DNA from: Sphingomonas glacialis
Lineage (GTDB): Bacteria; Pseudomonadota; Alphaproteobacteria; Sphingomonadales; Sphingomonadaceae
Assembly: GCF_006439055.1 (NCBI RefSeq)
Contig: NZ_RCZC01000002.1
Span: 340,106 to 404,105 of the forward strand
Length of the DNA stretch: 64,000 nt
Direction: 5' to 3'
In this document: positions 18,330 through 27,873 of the stretch, one piece after another
How the letters are laid out: the number at the start of each line of letters is the position of its first letter
How positions within the stretch are numbered: position 1 is the first letter of the stretch
Program-made: the position numbers and the translations under genes
Notes under the pieces: model-generated
Seen by the model: only the letters and a program-made list of their open reading frames with translations
The model's database searches: none
Told to the model about the DNA's origin: nothing

Positions 18330-20819
18330 ATGAAACGCCTTCCCCTCGCGCTGCTGCTCGCGACCGTCGCGCTGCCGCTCACCACCGTCGCCGCACACGC
18401 GCAGAGTGCCGCCCCGGCGCCGACGCTGACGGCGGCGAAAGACGGCGTCGAGGTCACCGCCGGCGCGCTGAAGATGAAGCTGATCGCACTCGGTGACGAT
18501 CTCGTCCGCGTCCGTATCGCGCGCGGCGGCGTCTATCCCGAGGACGCCAGCTGGGCGGTCCTCCCCGCGCAGCGCAAGACCCGCGCGACGGTGACGCCAA
18601 CCGCCGACGGCTTCACCACCGCGAAGCTCCGCGTGCGGATCGGCGCGGGCGGCGCGGTGACGTTCGAGACGCTCGACGGCAAGATCATCTCCGCCGATGC
18701 CGCGCCCGCGAGCGTCGACGGCAAGGCGTTCACGCTGACCAAGACGCTGCCGATCACCGAGCATTTCTATGGGCTCGGCGACAAGACCGGCGGGCTCGAC
18801 CGGCGCGGCAAGGCGTTCGTCGACTGGAATACCGATGCGTTCGGCTTCTCGAGCTCGGACGACCCGATCTACAAGTCGATCCCGTTCTTCGCCGCCACCG
18901 GCGGAGCCGGCGGCAGCTACGGCGTGCTGCTCGACAACACCTATCGCACCTGGTTCGATTTCGGCCACAAGGATGCCGAGACCCTGTCGTTCGGCGGCCC
19001 TGATGGCCCGATCGACTATTATTTCATCGCCGGCCCGACCCTCGCCGACGTGACGCGGCGCTATGCCGGTCTCACCGGCCACGCCCCGCTCGCGCCGAAA
19101 TGGGCGCTCGGCTATCAACAGTCGCGCTACAGCTACATGTCCGCCGACGAGGTTCGCGAGATCGCGCGGCACCTGCGCGCCGACCGGGTGCCGACCGACG
19201 TGATCTGGCTCGACATCGACTATCAGGACCGCAACCGGCCCTTCACCACCAACCCCAAGACCTTCCCCGATCTGCCAAAGCTCGTCGCCGACATGAAGGC
19301 CGAAGGGATCAAGCTCGTCGCGATCACCGACCTCCACATCGCCAAGGTCGATAGCGGCTATGCGCCCTATGCCAGCGGCAAGGCGGCCGACGCCTTCGTC
19401 AAAAACCCCGACGGCAGCGACTATGTCGCGCCGGTGTGGCCGGGCCCGTCGGTCTTCCCCAATTTCACCCAGAGCACATCGCGCGCCTGGTGGGGCACGC
19501 TCTACAAAGGCTTCCTCGACGACGGCATCGCGGGCTTCTGGAACGACATGAACGAGCCGGCGATCTTCAACACGCCGACCAAGACGATGCCGCTCGACAC
19601 GCAGCACCGCATCGCCAGCGACGATTTCGCCCCGCGCACCGGCGACCATCGCGAGATCCACAACGTCTATGGCATGCAGAACACACGCGCGACGTACGAC
19701 GGCCTGCTCGCGCTGCGCCCCAACGAGCGCCCGTTCGTGATGACGCGCGCGAGCTATGCCGGCGGGCAGCGCTATTCGGTCACCTGGACCGGCGACAACA
19801 GCGCGACCTGGGACCATCTGAAACTCTCGGTCCACCAGATCATCAACCTCGGCCTGTCGGGCTTCTCCTATAGCGCCGCCGACGTCAGCGGCTTCGCCGG
19901 CGGTCCGAGCCCCGATTTGCTCACTCGCTGGTTCGAGATCGGCGCGTTCACGCCGGTGTTCCGCGATCACTCCGCCACCGGTACGCCGCGCGTCGAGCCG
20001 TGGGTCGATGGCCTCGACCATCTCGCGATCCGCCGCCGCTTCGTCGAGGAGCGCTATCGCCTGATGCCCTATTTCTACGCGCTCGCCGACCAGAACAGCC
20101 GGCTCGGCGATCCGATCATGCGCCCGGTATTTTACGATTATCCGAGCGCGGCGAACATGGGCTGCGACCAGTCGATGGCGTTCACGCTCGGCAAGGCGCT
20201 GCTGATCGCGCCGCCGCCGAGCCCCGAATCGCCGCAGCGCTACGACGTCTGCCTCCCCGCAGGCGGCTGGTACGATTATTGGACCGGCCAGCGCGCGGGC
20301 ACGCCCGAACCGACCGCCGCCGGCCCGATCCAGTCGGCGACGCAAGCCGTCCCGACCGAACACGCCAAGGGCGACCGCGTCAGCGAGACCCCGCGGCTCG
20401 ACCGCCTGCCGGTGTTCGTCCGCGCCGGCACGATCCTGCCGCGCCAGCCGCTCGTCCAGAGCACCGCGCAGACGCCGTCGGGACCGCTGATGCTCGATAT
20501 CTATCCGGGCGAGGATTGCGTCGGCACGCTCTACGAGGATGACGGCACGACGCTCGCCTATCAGCGTCGGGGATTCCTGCGCCAGACCGTCCGCTGCAGC
20601 GCGACCGCGACTGGCCTGACGATTGCGTTCGAGGCGCGCGAGGGCAGCTTTGCGCCGTGGTGGAAGCAGATCACTGTCACCGTGCATGGCTGGACCGGCG
20701 CCGCCACCGTGTCGCAGAACCGCAAGCCGATCGCCGGGCAGCAGGACAGCGCTGCGGGAACGATGACCTTCACCGTCGCCGCGCCGGTGCGGGCGACGCA
20801 GATCACGCTGACGCGCTGA
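18330..20819 (+). CDS. GH31 alpha-glucosidase, secreted or periplasmic
   Basis: This 829-residue protein has a clear signal peptide ending at AAHAQ (about residue 25). The GH31 catalytic nucleophile is Asp406 in GFWNDMNEP, and the acid/base is Asp489 in TWTGDNSATW. ALGYQQSRYSY and DVIWLDIDYQD are further family signatures; the C-terminal part is beta-sandwich-like. It probably removes glucose from the non-reducing ends of maltodextrins in the periplasm. GAGAG lies upstream of the ATG, and the gene follows the second halogenase by 18 bases, so it is in the same operon. Confidence 0.9.
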   Translation: MKRLPLALLLATVALPLTTVAAHAQSAAPAPTLTAAKDGVEVTAGALKMKLIALGDDLVRVRIARGGVYPEDASWAVLPAQRKTRATVTPTADGFTTAKLRVRIGAGGAVTFETLDGKIISADAAPASVDGKAFTLTKTLPITEHFYGLGDKTGGLDRRGKAFVDWNTDAFGFSSSDDPIYKSIPFFAATGGAGGSYGVLLDNTYRTWFDFGHKDAETLSFGGPDGPIDYYFIAGPTLADVTRRYAGLTGHAPLAPKWALGYQQSRYSYMSADEVREIARHLRADRVPTDVIWLDIDYQDRNRPFTTNPKTFPDLPKLVADMKAEGIKLVAITDLHIAKVDSGYAPYASGKAADAFVKNPDGSDYVAPVWPGPSVFPNFTQSTSRAWWGTLYKGFLDDGIAGFWNDMNEPAIFNTPTKTMPLDTQHRIASDDFAPRTGDHREIHNVYGMQNTRATYDGLLALRPNERPFVMTRASYAGGQRYSVTWTGDNSATWDHLKLSVHQIINLGLSGFSYSAADVSGFAGGPSPDLLTRWFEIGAFTPVFRDHSATGTPRVEPWVDGLDHLAIRRRFVEERYRLMPYFYALADQNSRLGDPIMRPVFYDYPSAANMGCDQSMAFTLGKALLIAPPPSPESPQRYDVCLPAGGWYDYWTGQRAGTPEPTAAGPIQSATQAVPTEHAKGDRVSETPRLDRLPVFVRAGTILPRQPLVQSTAQTPSGPLMLDIYPGEDCVGTLYEDDGTTLAYQRRGFLRQTVRCSATATGLTIAFEAREGSFAPWWKQITVTVHGWTGAATVSQNRKPIAGQQDSAAGTMTFTVAAPVRATQITLTR

Positions 20820-20858
20820 TCGGGTGTGCCGAACCGGGCGCGGCGGCGCGCTCGGTTT

Positions 20859-20868
20859 GGCAATTGCC
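20859..20868. promoter_or_regulatory. Perfect palindrome upstream of aldose epimerase gene
   Basis: GGCAATTGCC lies in the 162-base gap between the GH31 and epimerase genes, about 115 bases before the epimerase start. It may be an operator for a separate promoter; it does not resemble the ATACGTAT sites upstream in the locus. Confidence 0.25.
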
Positions 20869-20981
20869 GGCGCCACAGAGGCCTTGCGCTTTGCCTTCTG
20901 TTGTCTGACTATAAGCGCAACGGGTTCGCGTCGATTTCGCATCGACCGCCCTGCGTCATTCGACACCTGGAAGGGACTGCC

Positions 20982-22121
20982 ATGCATCGGAATTTTGCGC
21001 TCGCGGCGCTTGCGCTCGGCTTTGCCGCGCCCTCGGCGGCGAACGCCGCAAGCGCAGATCGCGCGCCCTTTGGGACGCTTGCCGACGGCAGCCCGGTCGA
21101 GGTCGTTACCCTGACCAATAGCCACGGGATGCGCGCGCGGATCCTGAGCTATGGTGCGATCCTGCAGGGGGTCGATGTTCCCGACCGCGATGGCAAGATC
21201 GCCGATGTGACGCTCGGCTATGCCGACATGCAGGGCTATCTGACCGCCCCCAACTATTTCGGCGCGACCGTCGGGCGCTATGCCAACCGGATCAAGGCGG
21301 GTCGCTTCACGCTCGACGGCAAGGGCTATACGCTCGCGCTCAACAACAAGACCAACGCGCTGCATGGCGGCGTGAAGGGGTTCGACAAGCGTCCGTGGCG
21401 GATCGTCGAGGTCGCGGGCGGCGCCACCCCGCACGTGACGCTCGCTTATACCAGCGCCGATGGCGAGGAAGGCTATCCCGGCGAGCTCCAGGTCACCGCG
21501 ACCTATTCGCTCAACGACGCCAACGAACTCACGGTCGATTATCGCGCGACGACGAACAAGCCGACCGTCGTCAACATCACCAATCACAGCTTCTTCAACC
21601 TCGGCGGCGAAGCGGCACAGCGGTCGATCTACGACGCTGTGCTGACGATCCCCGCCGAAACCACGACCTCGGTCGATGCCACGCTGATCCCGACCGGCAG
21701 CTTCCGCCTGGTCGCCGGCACGCCGTTCGATTTCCGCCAGCCGATGGTGATCGGCAGCCGGATCCGCGACGCGCGCGATCCGCAGATCGTCTTCGGCCAG
21801 GGCTATGACGAGAATTACGTGCTCGCCCGCACGCTCAGCGCGACGCCGCGGCTTGCGGCGCGCGTTACCGATCCGGTGAGCGGGCGCACGATGGAGGTGC
21901 TGTCGAACCAGCCGGGTGTCCAGCTTTACACGGGCAATTTCCTCGATGGCACCGCGGTCGGCAAGTCGGGCCATGCCTATCGTCAGGGCGACGGCATCGC
22001 GCTCGAGCCGCAAGTGTTCCCAGACACGCCTAATCAGCCGGCGCTCGGATCGGCGCGGCTCGATCCGGGCCAGACCTATCACAACGTGATCGTCTACCGC
22101 TTCTCCGTCTCGCCGCGCTGA
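20982..22121 (+). CDS. galM: Aldose 1-epimerase, exported
   Basis: This 379-residue protein interconverts alpha and beta anomers of glucose or galactose. A signal peptide (MHRNFALAALALGFAAPSAANA) indicates a periplasmic form. FGTLADGSPVEVVTLTN opens the mature enzyme; His202 in TNHSFFNLGG and Glu342 in ALEPQVFPD are the expected catalytic acid and base, and YANRIKAGRF and NALHGG are family motifs. The start is the ATG at 20982, with AAGGGA six bases upstream. It closes the alpha-glucoside locus and would act on sugars released by the exported glucosidase. Confidence 0.88.
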   Translation: MHRNFALAALALGFAAPSAANAASADRAPFGTLADGSPVEVVTLTNSHGMRARILSYGAILQGVDVPDRDGKIADVTLGYADMQGYLTAPNYFGATVGRYANRIKAGRFTLDGKGYTLALNNKTNALHGGVKGFDKRPWRIVEVAGGATPHVTLAYTSADGEEGYPGELQVTATYSLNDANELTVDYRATTNKPTVVNITNHSFFNLGGEAAQRSIYDAVLTIPAETTTSVDATLIPTGSFRLVAGTPFDFRQPMVIGSRIRDARDPQIVFGQGYDENYVLARTLSATPRLAARVTDPVSGRTMEVLSNQPGVQLYTGNFLDGTAVGKSGHAYRQGDGIALEPQVFPDTPNQPALGSARLDPGQTYHNVIVYRFSVSPR

Positions 22122-22148
22122 TCGGCAGAGCGGATACGCGGGACTACA

Positions 22149-22179
22149 CCGTCGCCTCGATAGACGTTCGAGGCGACGG
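22149..22179. terminator. Perfect 12-bp hairpin between convergent genes
   Basis: Arms CCGTCGCCTCGA and TCGAGGCGACGG flank a 7-base loop. It lies 27 bases after the epimerase stop and 30 bases from the end of the convergent lipoprotein gene, so it can serve both strands. No U-tract is present, so efficiency is uncertain. Confidence 0.6.
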
Positions 22180-22209
22180 CAAGCTTACGACGAAGCGCCG
22201 CGTGCCAGG

Positions 22210-22887
22210 CTAGATCGCCTTCTCGTGCTTCCAGCCGTCGTTGGTCAGCACCACCGCGGCTTTGGCATCGCGTGTCCCGGCGGTATTGGTCGCAAGCGCG
22301 GGGAATGCGGCCTGGACCTTGGCTTTCTTGGTCCAGTCGGGCAGGTCCGCGAGGTGGTAGGTATAGCTGACCTGCGACAGCGTCATGCCCATCATGTCGG
22401 CCGGCTGGGTGAAGTTGGTCACTTCATCGACCTGCGGTTTGCCGTAGCAGAAGCGCGGCTGCATCCCGCCGAACCCGGACTTGTCGGCCTCATCCTTGAA
22501 AGCGGCCTTGCCCTTGTCGGTGAGATCATAGGCCAGAACGGCGACCTTCCCGCCATTGCTAACGAATATCCCCTGCCCCTGTTCGATCTCGGTCCGGGTC
22601 GAGCGCAGCAATCCCGCATCGACCAGCGCGTCGAGCGGCGCGATATGGCGCTGGCGGTTTTCCTCGGCATAGGGTCGCGCCGCGACCGCCGCCTCGACAT
22701 AGACCGGCATCGCGTCATGCTTCTGGTTTGCAGCGGTGATCGTCCCGTCGGGCATTGCGAGACATGGCGGTGCCTTTTCGATCCAGTCGTTGATGGCGTG
22801 TTGAAAGTTGCTCTTGCTGGCCTCTTTGGGATTGGAACACCCTGCGAGGAGCGCAGCAGAAACGACCAATGCTACGGAAATCTTCAT
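22210..22887 (-). CDS. Putative lipoprotein of unknown function
   Basis: This 225-residue protein begins with a lipoprotein signal peptide: a basic start, a hydrophobic core and the lipobox LLAGC with the lipidated Cys at 17. Asn follows shortly, without an Asp at +2, so outer-membrane targeting is expected. The rest is soluble and shows no motif that I recognise; Cys42 and Cys147 could form a disulfide. It is transcribed alone on the minus strand. ATG start at 22887 with AGGGG about 14 bases upstream. Confidence 0.7.
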   Translation of the reverse strand: MKISVALVVSAALLAGCSNPKEASKSNFQHAINDWIEKAPPCLAMPDGTITAANQKHDAMPVYVEAAVAARPYAEENRQRHIAPLDALVDAGLLRSTRTEIEQGQGIFVSNGGKVAVLAYDLTDKGKAAFKDEADKSGFGGMQPRFCYGKPQVDEVTNFTQPADMMGMTLSQVSYTYHLADLPDWTKKAKVQAAFPALATNTAGTRDAKAAVVLTNDGWKHEKAI

Positions 22888-23079
22888 TCAGCGATGCCCC
22901 TGTCGTTGAACCGCCAATGTGACGATAGTGTTCTGTTTACCGACGCTTACGCGACACGATTTCAGTATCGGGTCTGTACTCCAACGGTCCTGGTGCTGAT
23001 GCGATCCCTCGCGCGGGCCGGTGCTAGGGAAACGGGGGGGGCCGGGATAAGCCGCCAGCCCGTACGAACCGGAGCGCCT

Positions 23080-24189
23080 TTAGCGAGGGTTCGTGTCGCT
23101 CCGCCGCGTCAGCAGCCAACCGGCGAGGGCGCCATACAGCAGCACCTCACCCGCGAGCAGCATCGTCATTCCCGCCACGTCGCTGAGCCGCGCGCCCATC
23201 TGGTTGAGCGGCACGAAGATATGGACCGCGAGCGTCGAGGGCACGAGATGCGCCAGCGCCGCGAGCCAGGCCGGCATCTGGTCGAGCGGCCAGGCCGAAC
23301 CGGTGAGGAAGAAGAGCGGGACCGAGGTCGGCACCAGCACCGCCATCGCGCGCTCCGAGCGATCGAACAGCCCGCCGAGGAACAGCCCGAGCGCCGCCAC
23401 CGCCGCGGCGAAGAGCGGCACCGTCAGCAGCAAAGCGGGGACGTTGCCGCCGCGCGGGACATCCTGCAGCCAGAAGATGAAGCCGAAATAGAAGAAGCCC
23501 GCAAACACCCCGAGCAGCGTCATCGCTGCCCATGCCCCGAAGAACGCGGCGCGGCGCATCGGCGGCGCCCCCTGCTCGCGCCGCCCGGCGAAGAAGGTTG
23601 CGACGCCGAAGAGCAAGGTTTGCTGGAGGATCACGCTCGCCACCGCGGGAAAGACATAGTCCTTATAGCCAGCGCTGGTGTTGAACAGCGGCTCCTGGAT
23701 GACGCGGACCGGGGTGCGCAGCCCGAAGGCGCGCGCAGCGCTTCCAAGCCGGTGCTCGGCCGCACCGGCGAGCGCCGCGCTCACCCCCTCGCCGATCGCG
23801 CTCGCGCGCAGCAGATATGCCGCCTTGACCCAAACGCCGACCCCGCCGCCGGGCGCGCCGGTCAACAGCGACCGCGTCACGCCGCGCGACAGCAGGATGA
23901 TCCCATCCGCCTCGCCCGCGCGCATCCGCGCGGTCGCGCTGGGCATATCGGCGACGGTATCGACGATCCGCACCCCGCGCGTCGCCGCCAGATCGCGCAG
24001 CACTTCGCGCGTCAGCCCGCTATCCTCCTGATCGACCACGAGCACGGGCACGCGCTGCGCGGTTTCGTGCGCATAGGGGGCGGGATAGTAAAAGGCGTAG
24101 AGCACGACCGCGAGCAGCATCGTGCTGACCAGCGTGCGCGACGTCAGCACCGCACGCCAGGTTTCCTCGAACCCTGCGCGGAAGCTCAT
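23080..24189 (-). CDS. ABC-2 type transporter permease (second of pair)
   Basis: This 369-residue membrane protein has one transmembrane segment near the N-terminus, a large periplasmic domain (about 45-190) and five further segments toward the C-terminus, the layout of YhhJ/YbhR-type ABC-2 permeases of drug exporters. It overlaps the upstream permease gene by four bases (ATGA) and is the last gene of the TolC-HlyD-permease-permease operon. No ATP-binding domain is fused to it and none is encoded nearby. Confidence 0.78.
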   Translation of the reverse strand: MSFRAGFEETWRAVLTSRTLVSTMLLAVVLYAFYYPAPYAHETAQRVPVLVVDQEDSGLTREVLRDLAATRGVRIVDTVADMPSATARMRAGEADGIILLSRGVTRSLLTGAPGGGVGVWVKAAYLLRASAIGEGVSAALAGAAEHRLGSAARAFGLRTPVRVIQEPLFNTSAGYKDYVFPAVASVILQQTLLFGVATFFAGRREQGAPPMRRAAFFGAWAAMTLLGVFAGFFYFGFIFWLQDVPRGGNVPALLLTVPLFAAAVAALGLFLGGLFDRSERAMAVLVPTSVPLFFLTGSAWPLDQMPAWLAALAHLVPSTLAVHIFVPLNQMGARLSDVAGMTMLLAGEVLLYGALAGWLLTRRSDTNPR

Positions 24190-25322
24190 GCCGCGCTCCG
24201 GGCGCTGCGCGCGATCAGCGGAACCGCGATTCCGCCGGCAATGCCGACATAGGCGAGCAGCGCCAGCATCGGTCCAACCGCGGAGGCAGGTGCGTCACCG
24301 ACGAACTGCCCCATCTGCAGCGCGAGATAGTGCGTCAGTGGCAGGATCGCACTGACAACGCGCGCAAATCCGCTGCCACCGTCGAGCGGCAAGGTCGCCC
24401 CCGAGAAAGCGAGCGCCGAGCCGGCATAGACCGCGCTTGCCGAAAGCCCGGTCGCGGTCTCGCGCGTCACCGCGACGAGCAGCGCCGAGATGCACGCCGT
24501 GCCGAGATAGAAGAGCGACTGCCCCGCGACGATCAGCGCGATGCTCCCCTCGACGCGCCACCCGCGCGCGAGCGTCAGATAGAGCAGCCAAACCACGCCC
24601 CACAGGCTCATCGCCGCGACATAGGGCAGCATCTTGCCGAGCAATGCCGGGACAACCCCGCCGCTCGCACGCGCCCAGGCGCCAAGCGATTTATCGTGGA
24701 GCTCGCGGCCGAGCGCCATCACCGTCACGCAGGCGGTCAGCAGATGCAGCACCGCCGGATTGATCAGCGAGAGCAGATACCATTCGAAACTCGTCGCAGC
24801 GTTGTACAGCGCGGTGACTTGAACGGTGAGCGGCGTCACGCGCAGCACCGGCAATGCGTGGGCGCTCAACTGCGCGGCGACGAGCTCGGCGCTCTCCGCG
24901 GTCACCGCGCCCGCGATACCGCGCACCGCTTGGGTTCCGGTCGACAGGAAGCTCGCTTGATAGCGGATGTGGATCTCCGGCGCGGTGCCACGCGCAAGTC
25001 CACGCCCGACGCCGCGCGGGATCTCGACGATCGCCCAGGCTTGCTCGCGCCGGACCAGCGTCAGCGCCTCCGGCAGATCCGCCCCGACCGACACGATCCG
25101 CACCGCCGGCGAGGCATCGACCGCGCGCACCAGCGCCCGGCTCGCGCTGGTCGTATCATGATCGACCACCGCGATCGGCAGGTCGCGCGCAACCCCGCCA
25201 AATAGCATCGCCCCCATCGCGAACAGCAAGGCGGCGGGCATCAGCGTCAGCATCGCCAAATCCCAGCGGCACGCGCGCAGATGCGCCAGCTCCGCCGACA
25301 GCGCGCGCGCGAACGCGTTCAT
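24186..25322 (-). CDS. ABC-2 type transporter permease (first of pair)
   Basis: This 378-residue permease has the same layout as its downstream partner: one N-terminal membrane segment, a periplasmic domain with IPRGVGRGLARG (the region that recurs in the partner as LSRGVTRSLL), and five C-terminal segments. The pair probably forms a heterodimeric inner-membrane exporter joined to the HlyD and TolC components. It overlaps the HlyD gene upstream and the second permease downstream by four bases each, so translation is coupled. Confidence 0.78.
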   Translation of the reverse strand: MNAFARALSAELAHLRACRWDLAMLTLMPAALLFAMGAMLFGGVARDLPIAVVDHDTTSASRALVRAVDASPAVRIVSVGADLPEALTLVRREQAWAIVEIPRGVGRGLARGTAPEIHIRYQASFLSTGTQAVRGIAGAVTAESAELVAAQLSAHALPVLRVTPLTVQVTALYNAATSFEWYLLSLINPAVLHLLTACVTVMALGRELHDKSLGAWARASGGVVPALLGKMLPYVAAMSLWGVVWLLYLTLARGWRVEGSIALIVAGQSLFYLGTACISALLVAVTRETATGLSASAVYAGSALAFSGATLPLDGGSGFARVVSAILPLTHYLALQMGQFVGDAPASAVGPMLALLAYVGIAGGIAVPLIARSARSAA

Positions 25323-26317
25323 TGCGGCCAGTCGAACAACACGCTCATGCCCGGCCGCAGATTGGCCAGCGTGCCGACCGGACGCAGCCGCACCTCGAAC
25401 GAGCGCACGTCATAGCCCGACGATTGCCGCGTCGCGCGCCACGTCGCGAAATCGGCGCGCGGAGCGATACTGTAGATGCGGAACGTGGCGGTCGTCCCGA
25501 GCGCAGGGACTTTGCCGCTCAGCGCCTTGCCCATCGCGATGCCGCGATACTGGTCTTCGCGCACCGTAATCGACACCCACGGATGCGCGACTTCGATCAC
25601 CTGATAGGCGGGAACGATCGGGCTGACGACTTCACCCGGCTGGACGAGCTTGCGCGAGACCTCGCCCGCGATCGGCGAGACCAGGCGCGTCTCTCCGCCG
25701 AGTGCGGTCGCCGTCTGCAAAGCGGCGCGCGCGATATCGACCTGCGCCGCCGCGACCGCCTTGTTCTGCGGCCGCGCGCCCGCCAGCGCCTTGAGATATT
25801 GCTGGCGCGCCGCCTCGGCCTGGCGCGCGCTGCTGTCGCGCGCGGCGACGGCTTCGTCGCGCCGCTGCGCCGCGATCACGCCCTCGGCATAGAGCGTCTC
25901 GGAGCGGCGGCTGGTGACCTGCGCCAGATTGGCCACGGATTGCGCCGCAAGCCAGACCGCCTTGACGTTCGCGACATCCTCCGCGCGCGCGCCCTGCTCG
26001 GTCTCGGACTGGACCGCCTGCGCGCTCTGCAACGCGCCCTTGGCCTGCGCCTGCCCGCCGGCAATCTCGGGGCTCGACAGTTCGGCGAGCACTTGCCCGG
26101 CGCGGACGTGAGCGCCCTCGTCGACGAACAGCCGATCGACCCGCGCCAGCGCCTTGGTCGCGACATTGACCTCGTCGGCATCGACCATCCCTTGCAACTG
26201 CTCTGGCGCGGGCCGGCTGGCGAGCCACAGCCCGATCGCAAGCAGGATCGCGACGAGGATCAGCGCGACATAGAACAGCGGCCGGAGATTGCGTTTGCTA
26301 CGCGGACTGTCGGTCAT
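25319..26317 (-). CDS. HlyD/EmrA-type membrane fusion protein
   Basis: This 332-residue periplasmic adaptor has one N-terminal membrane anchor (about 12-32), a lipoyl half-motif around VDRLFVDEGAHVRAGQVLAEL (58-78), an alpha-helical hairpin (about 85-190) and the second lipoyl half at LVSPIAGEVSRKLVQPGEVV, followed by a beta-barrel domain. It would link the two permeases with the TolC-like channel encoded directly upstream, with four-base overlaps on both sides. Substrate unknown. Confidence 0.85.
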   Translation of the reverse strand: MTDSPRSKRNLRPLFYVALILVAILLAIGLWLASRPAPEQLQGMVDADEVNVATKALARVDRLFVDEGAHVRAGQVLAELSSPEIAGGQAQAKGALQSAQAVQSETEQGARAEDVANVKAVWLAAQSVANLAQVTSRRSETLYAEGVIAAQRRDEAVAARDSSARQAEAARQQYLKALAGARPQNKAVAAAQVDIARAALQTATALGGETRLVSPIAGEVSRKLVQPGEVVSPIVPAYQVIEVAHPWVSITVREDQYRGIAMGKALSGKVPALGTTATFRIYSIAPRADFATWRATRQSSGYDVRSFEVRLRPVGTLANLRPGMSVLFDWPQ

Positions 26318-27798
26318 GGCGTCACGGGCCCCAGGCGGTGGTCGGCGCGCGCGAGATAGCCGCCGAAACTGTCGAGCTGATGGCTGGCGACGAGCAGCCC
26401 CGCCAGCGCGAGATCATATTCGTAGGCCGCCGCGATCCGTTGCGTGCGGACGGTCGCGATCGCCGCCTGCGCATCAATGACGGCCGCCGACGTCGCCTCG
26501 CCCTCGCGGAACGACAGCGCCTGAACGCGCAGATTTTCCTCTGCCGCCGCCACGCTGCTGTCGAGCGAGAGGAAAGTGCGCCGCGCGGTCTCGGTCAGGT
26601 CATACGCGCGGACGGTCTGCGTCGCGATCGTCTTGCGGATCTCGGCCGCGCTGTCGGCCGCGGCACGCTCGCGTTCGTGCGCCGCGTCGAGCGTGCGGCG
26701 GCGATCGACGTTCGACAGCAAGGTCATCCGCACCGCGACCCCGGCGATCCAATCGGGCTCGGTCGGCAGCGCATCGTTGCGGTTGAGATTATACTCGCCA
26801 AACGCGAACGCCTGCGGGCGAAAGCGCGAGCGCGCGAGATCGACCCCGGCCGCAGCGACCGCGCGCGCCGCATCGGCACCGCGCGCTTGCGGATGATCGG
26901 TCGCGGCGAGGAACTCGGCCTTGGGCGGCAACGGCTGCGCGTTGACGAATAGCGCGGTGGTCGGCTGCACCCCACCCTCGGCATCGAGCAGCCGCGCAAG
27001 CGTATCGCGCGCGGTCGTCGCCTCGAGATCGGCGCGGAGATAGGCGCGATCCGACGCATCGCGCGCCACCTGGATTTCGAGCACGCGCGCGTGCGACAGA
27101 ACGCCTTGCTGCTCGAGCTTGCGCGCGTCGGAAAGGTGGCGGTCGAACCCGTCGCGCGTCGCACGCGTCGAGGCGGCAAGCTGTTCGGCGACTTGCTGCC
27201 CGAAATAGGTTCGCACCAGATTGAGCTGCGACAGATCGCGCCCCTGCGCCTGCGTCGCCTCGGCGATCGCCACCCCGGCCTGCGCGCCGCGCTGGATCGC
27301 GGGGATCGCGCCGCCGGTGTAGAGCGGCAGCGCGGCGGTGACCGTCGGGCGAAACGCCGAATCGCGCGTCTGGAAGCGGAGCGTATCGGGGATCGCCGAC
27401 AGCAGCCCCGGCAGCGCCGCGCCGACGCGTTGCGTCACCTGGGTGACGATCTCCTGAAAGCCCGGCGGAAATTGCCCGGGGAGCCCCGCGAGAAAATCGC
27501 TCGTCGCGCCCGTCAGATTGTTCTTGGTCCCCGACAGATCGATCGCCAACGTTTTCTGATATTCGACAAAGCTCGCCGAGGCCGAGACGACCGGCCGCCG
27601 CAGCGCTTTCAGCGCATCCGCCGTCGCCTGTGCCGCGCGCACCTCATGATCCGCCGCGCTGAGCGCGCGTGAACCCTTGCCCAGCGCCTGCGACGCCGCC
27701 TCGAAGCTCATCGCTACGGGCGCGGCATCCTGCGCAACGGCCGGCACCGCGATACACAAACTCACGCCCGCCGCACCGATCGAAAGCAAATGACCCAT
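26314..27798 (-). CDS. TolC-family outer membrane efflux protein
   Basis: This 494-residue protein has a signal peptide ending at AVAQ (about residue 23) and the two repeated coiled-coil halves of TolC proteins. The first of the four efflux genes, it overlaps the HlyD gene by four bases. The ATG at 27798 is chosen because the signal peptide starts there; the longer frame to 27834 begins with TTG. A segment near residues 80-140 (SGTKNNLTGATSDFLAG and following) is an insertion relative to minimal TolC proteins. Operon promoter not identified. Confidence 0.82.
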   Translation of the reverse strand: MGHLLSIGAAGVSLCIAVPAVAQDAAPVAMSFEAASQALGKGSRALSAADHEVRAAQATADALKALRRPVVSASASFVEYQKTLAIDLSGTKNNLTGATSDFLAGLPGQFPPGFQEIVTQVTQRVGAALPGLLSAIPDTLRFQTRDSAFRPTVTAALPLYTGGAIPAIQRGAQAGVAIAEATQAQGRDLSQLNLVRTYFGQQVAEQLAASTRATRDGFDRHLSDARKLEQQGVLSHARVLEIQVARDASDRAYLRADLEATTARDTLARLLDAEGGVQPTTALFVNAQPLPPKAEFLAATDHPQARGADAARAVAAAGVDLARSRFRPQAFAFGEYNLNRNDALPTEPDWIAGVAVRMTLLSNVDRRRTLDAAHERERAAADSAAEIRKTIATQTVRAYDLTETARRTFLSLDSSVAAAEENLRVQALSFREGEATSAAVIDAQAAIATVRTQRIAAAYEYDLALAGLLVASHQLDSFGGYLARADHRLGPVTP

Positions 27799-27873
27799 GC
27801 GGCAGCAATGCCTCGACTTCGGCCCTACGTGCAAGCCGCAGCGTGGTTGATCCTCACGCTGCGGCCCGAAGCC

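Noticed and set aside
16602-22082. An 1826-codon open frame on the minus strand opposite the halogenase 2, GH31 and galM genes
   Set aside because: It is antisense to three genes with clear catalytic motifs; its translation is Arg/Ala/Asp-rich low-complexity, the usual shadow of high-GC coding DNA.
22149-22179. Hairpin considered as an integrase attachment site
   Set aside because: No integrase, tRNA end or direct-repeat flank is nearby; a terminator between convergent genes is simpler.
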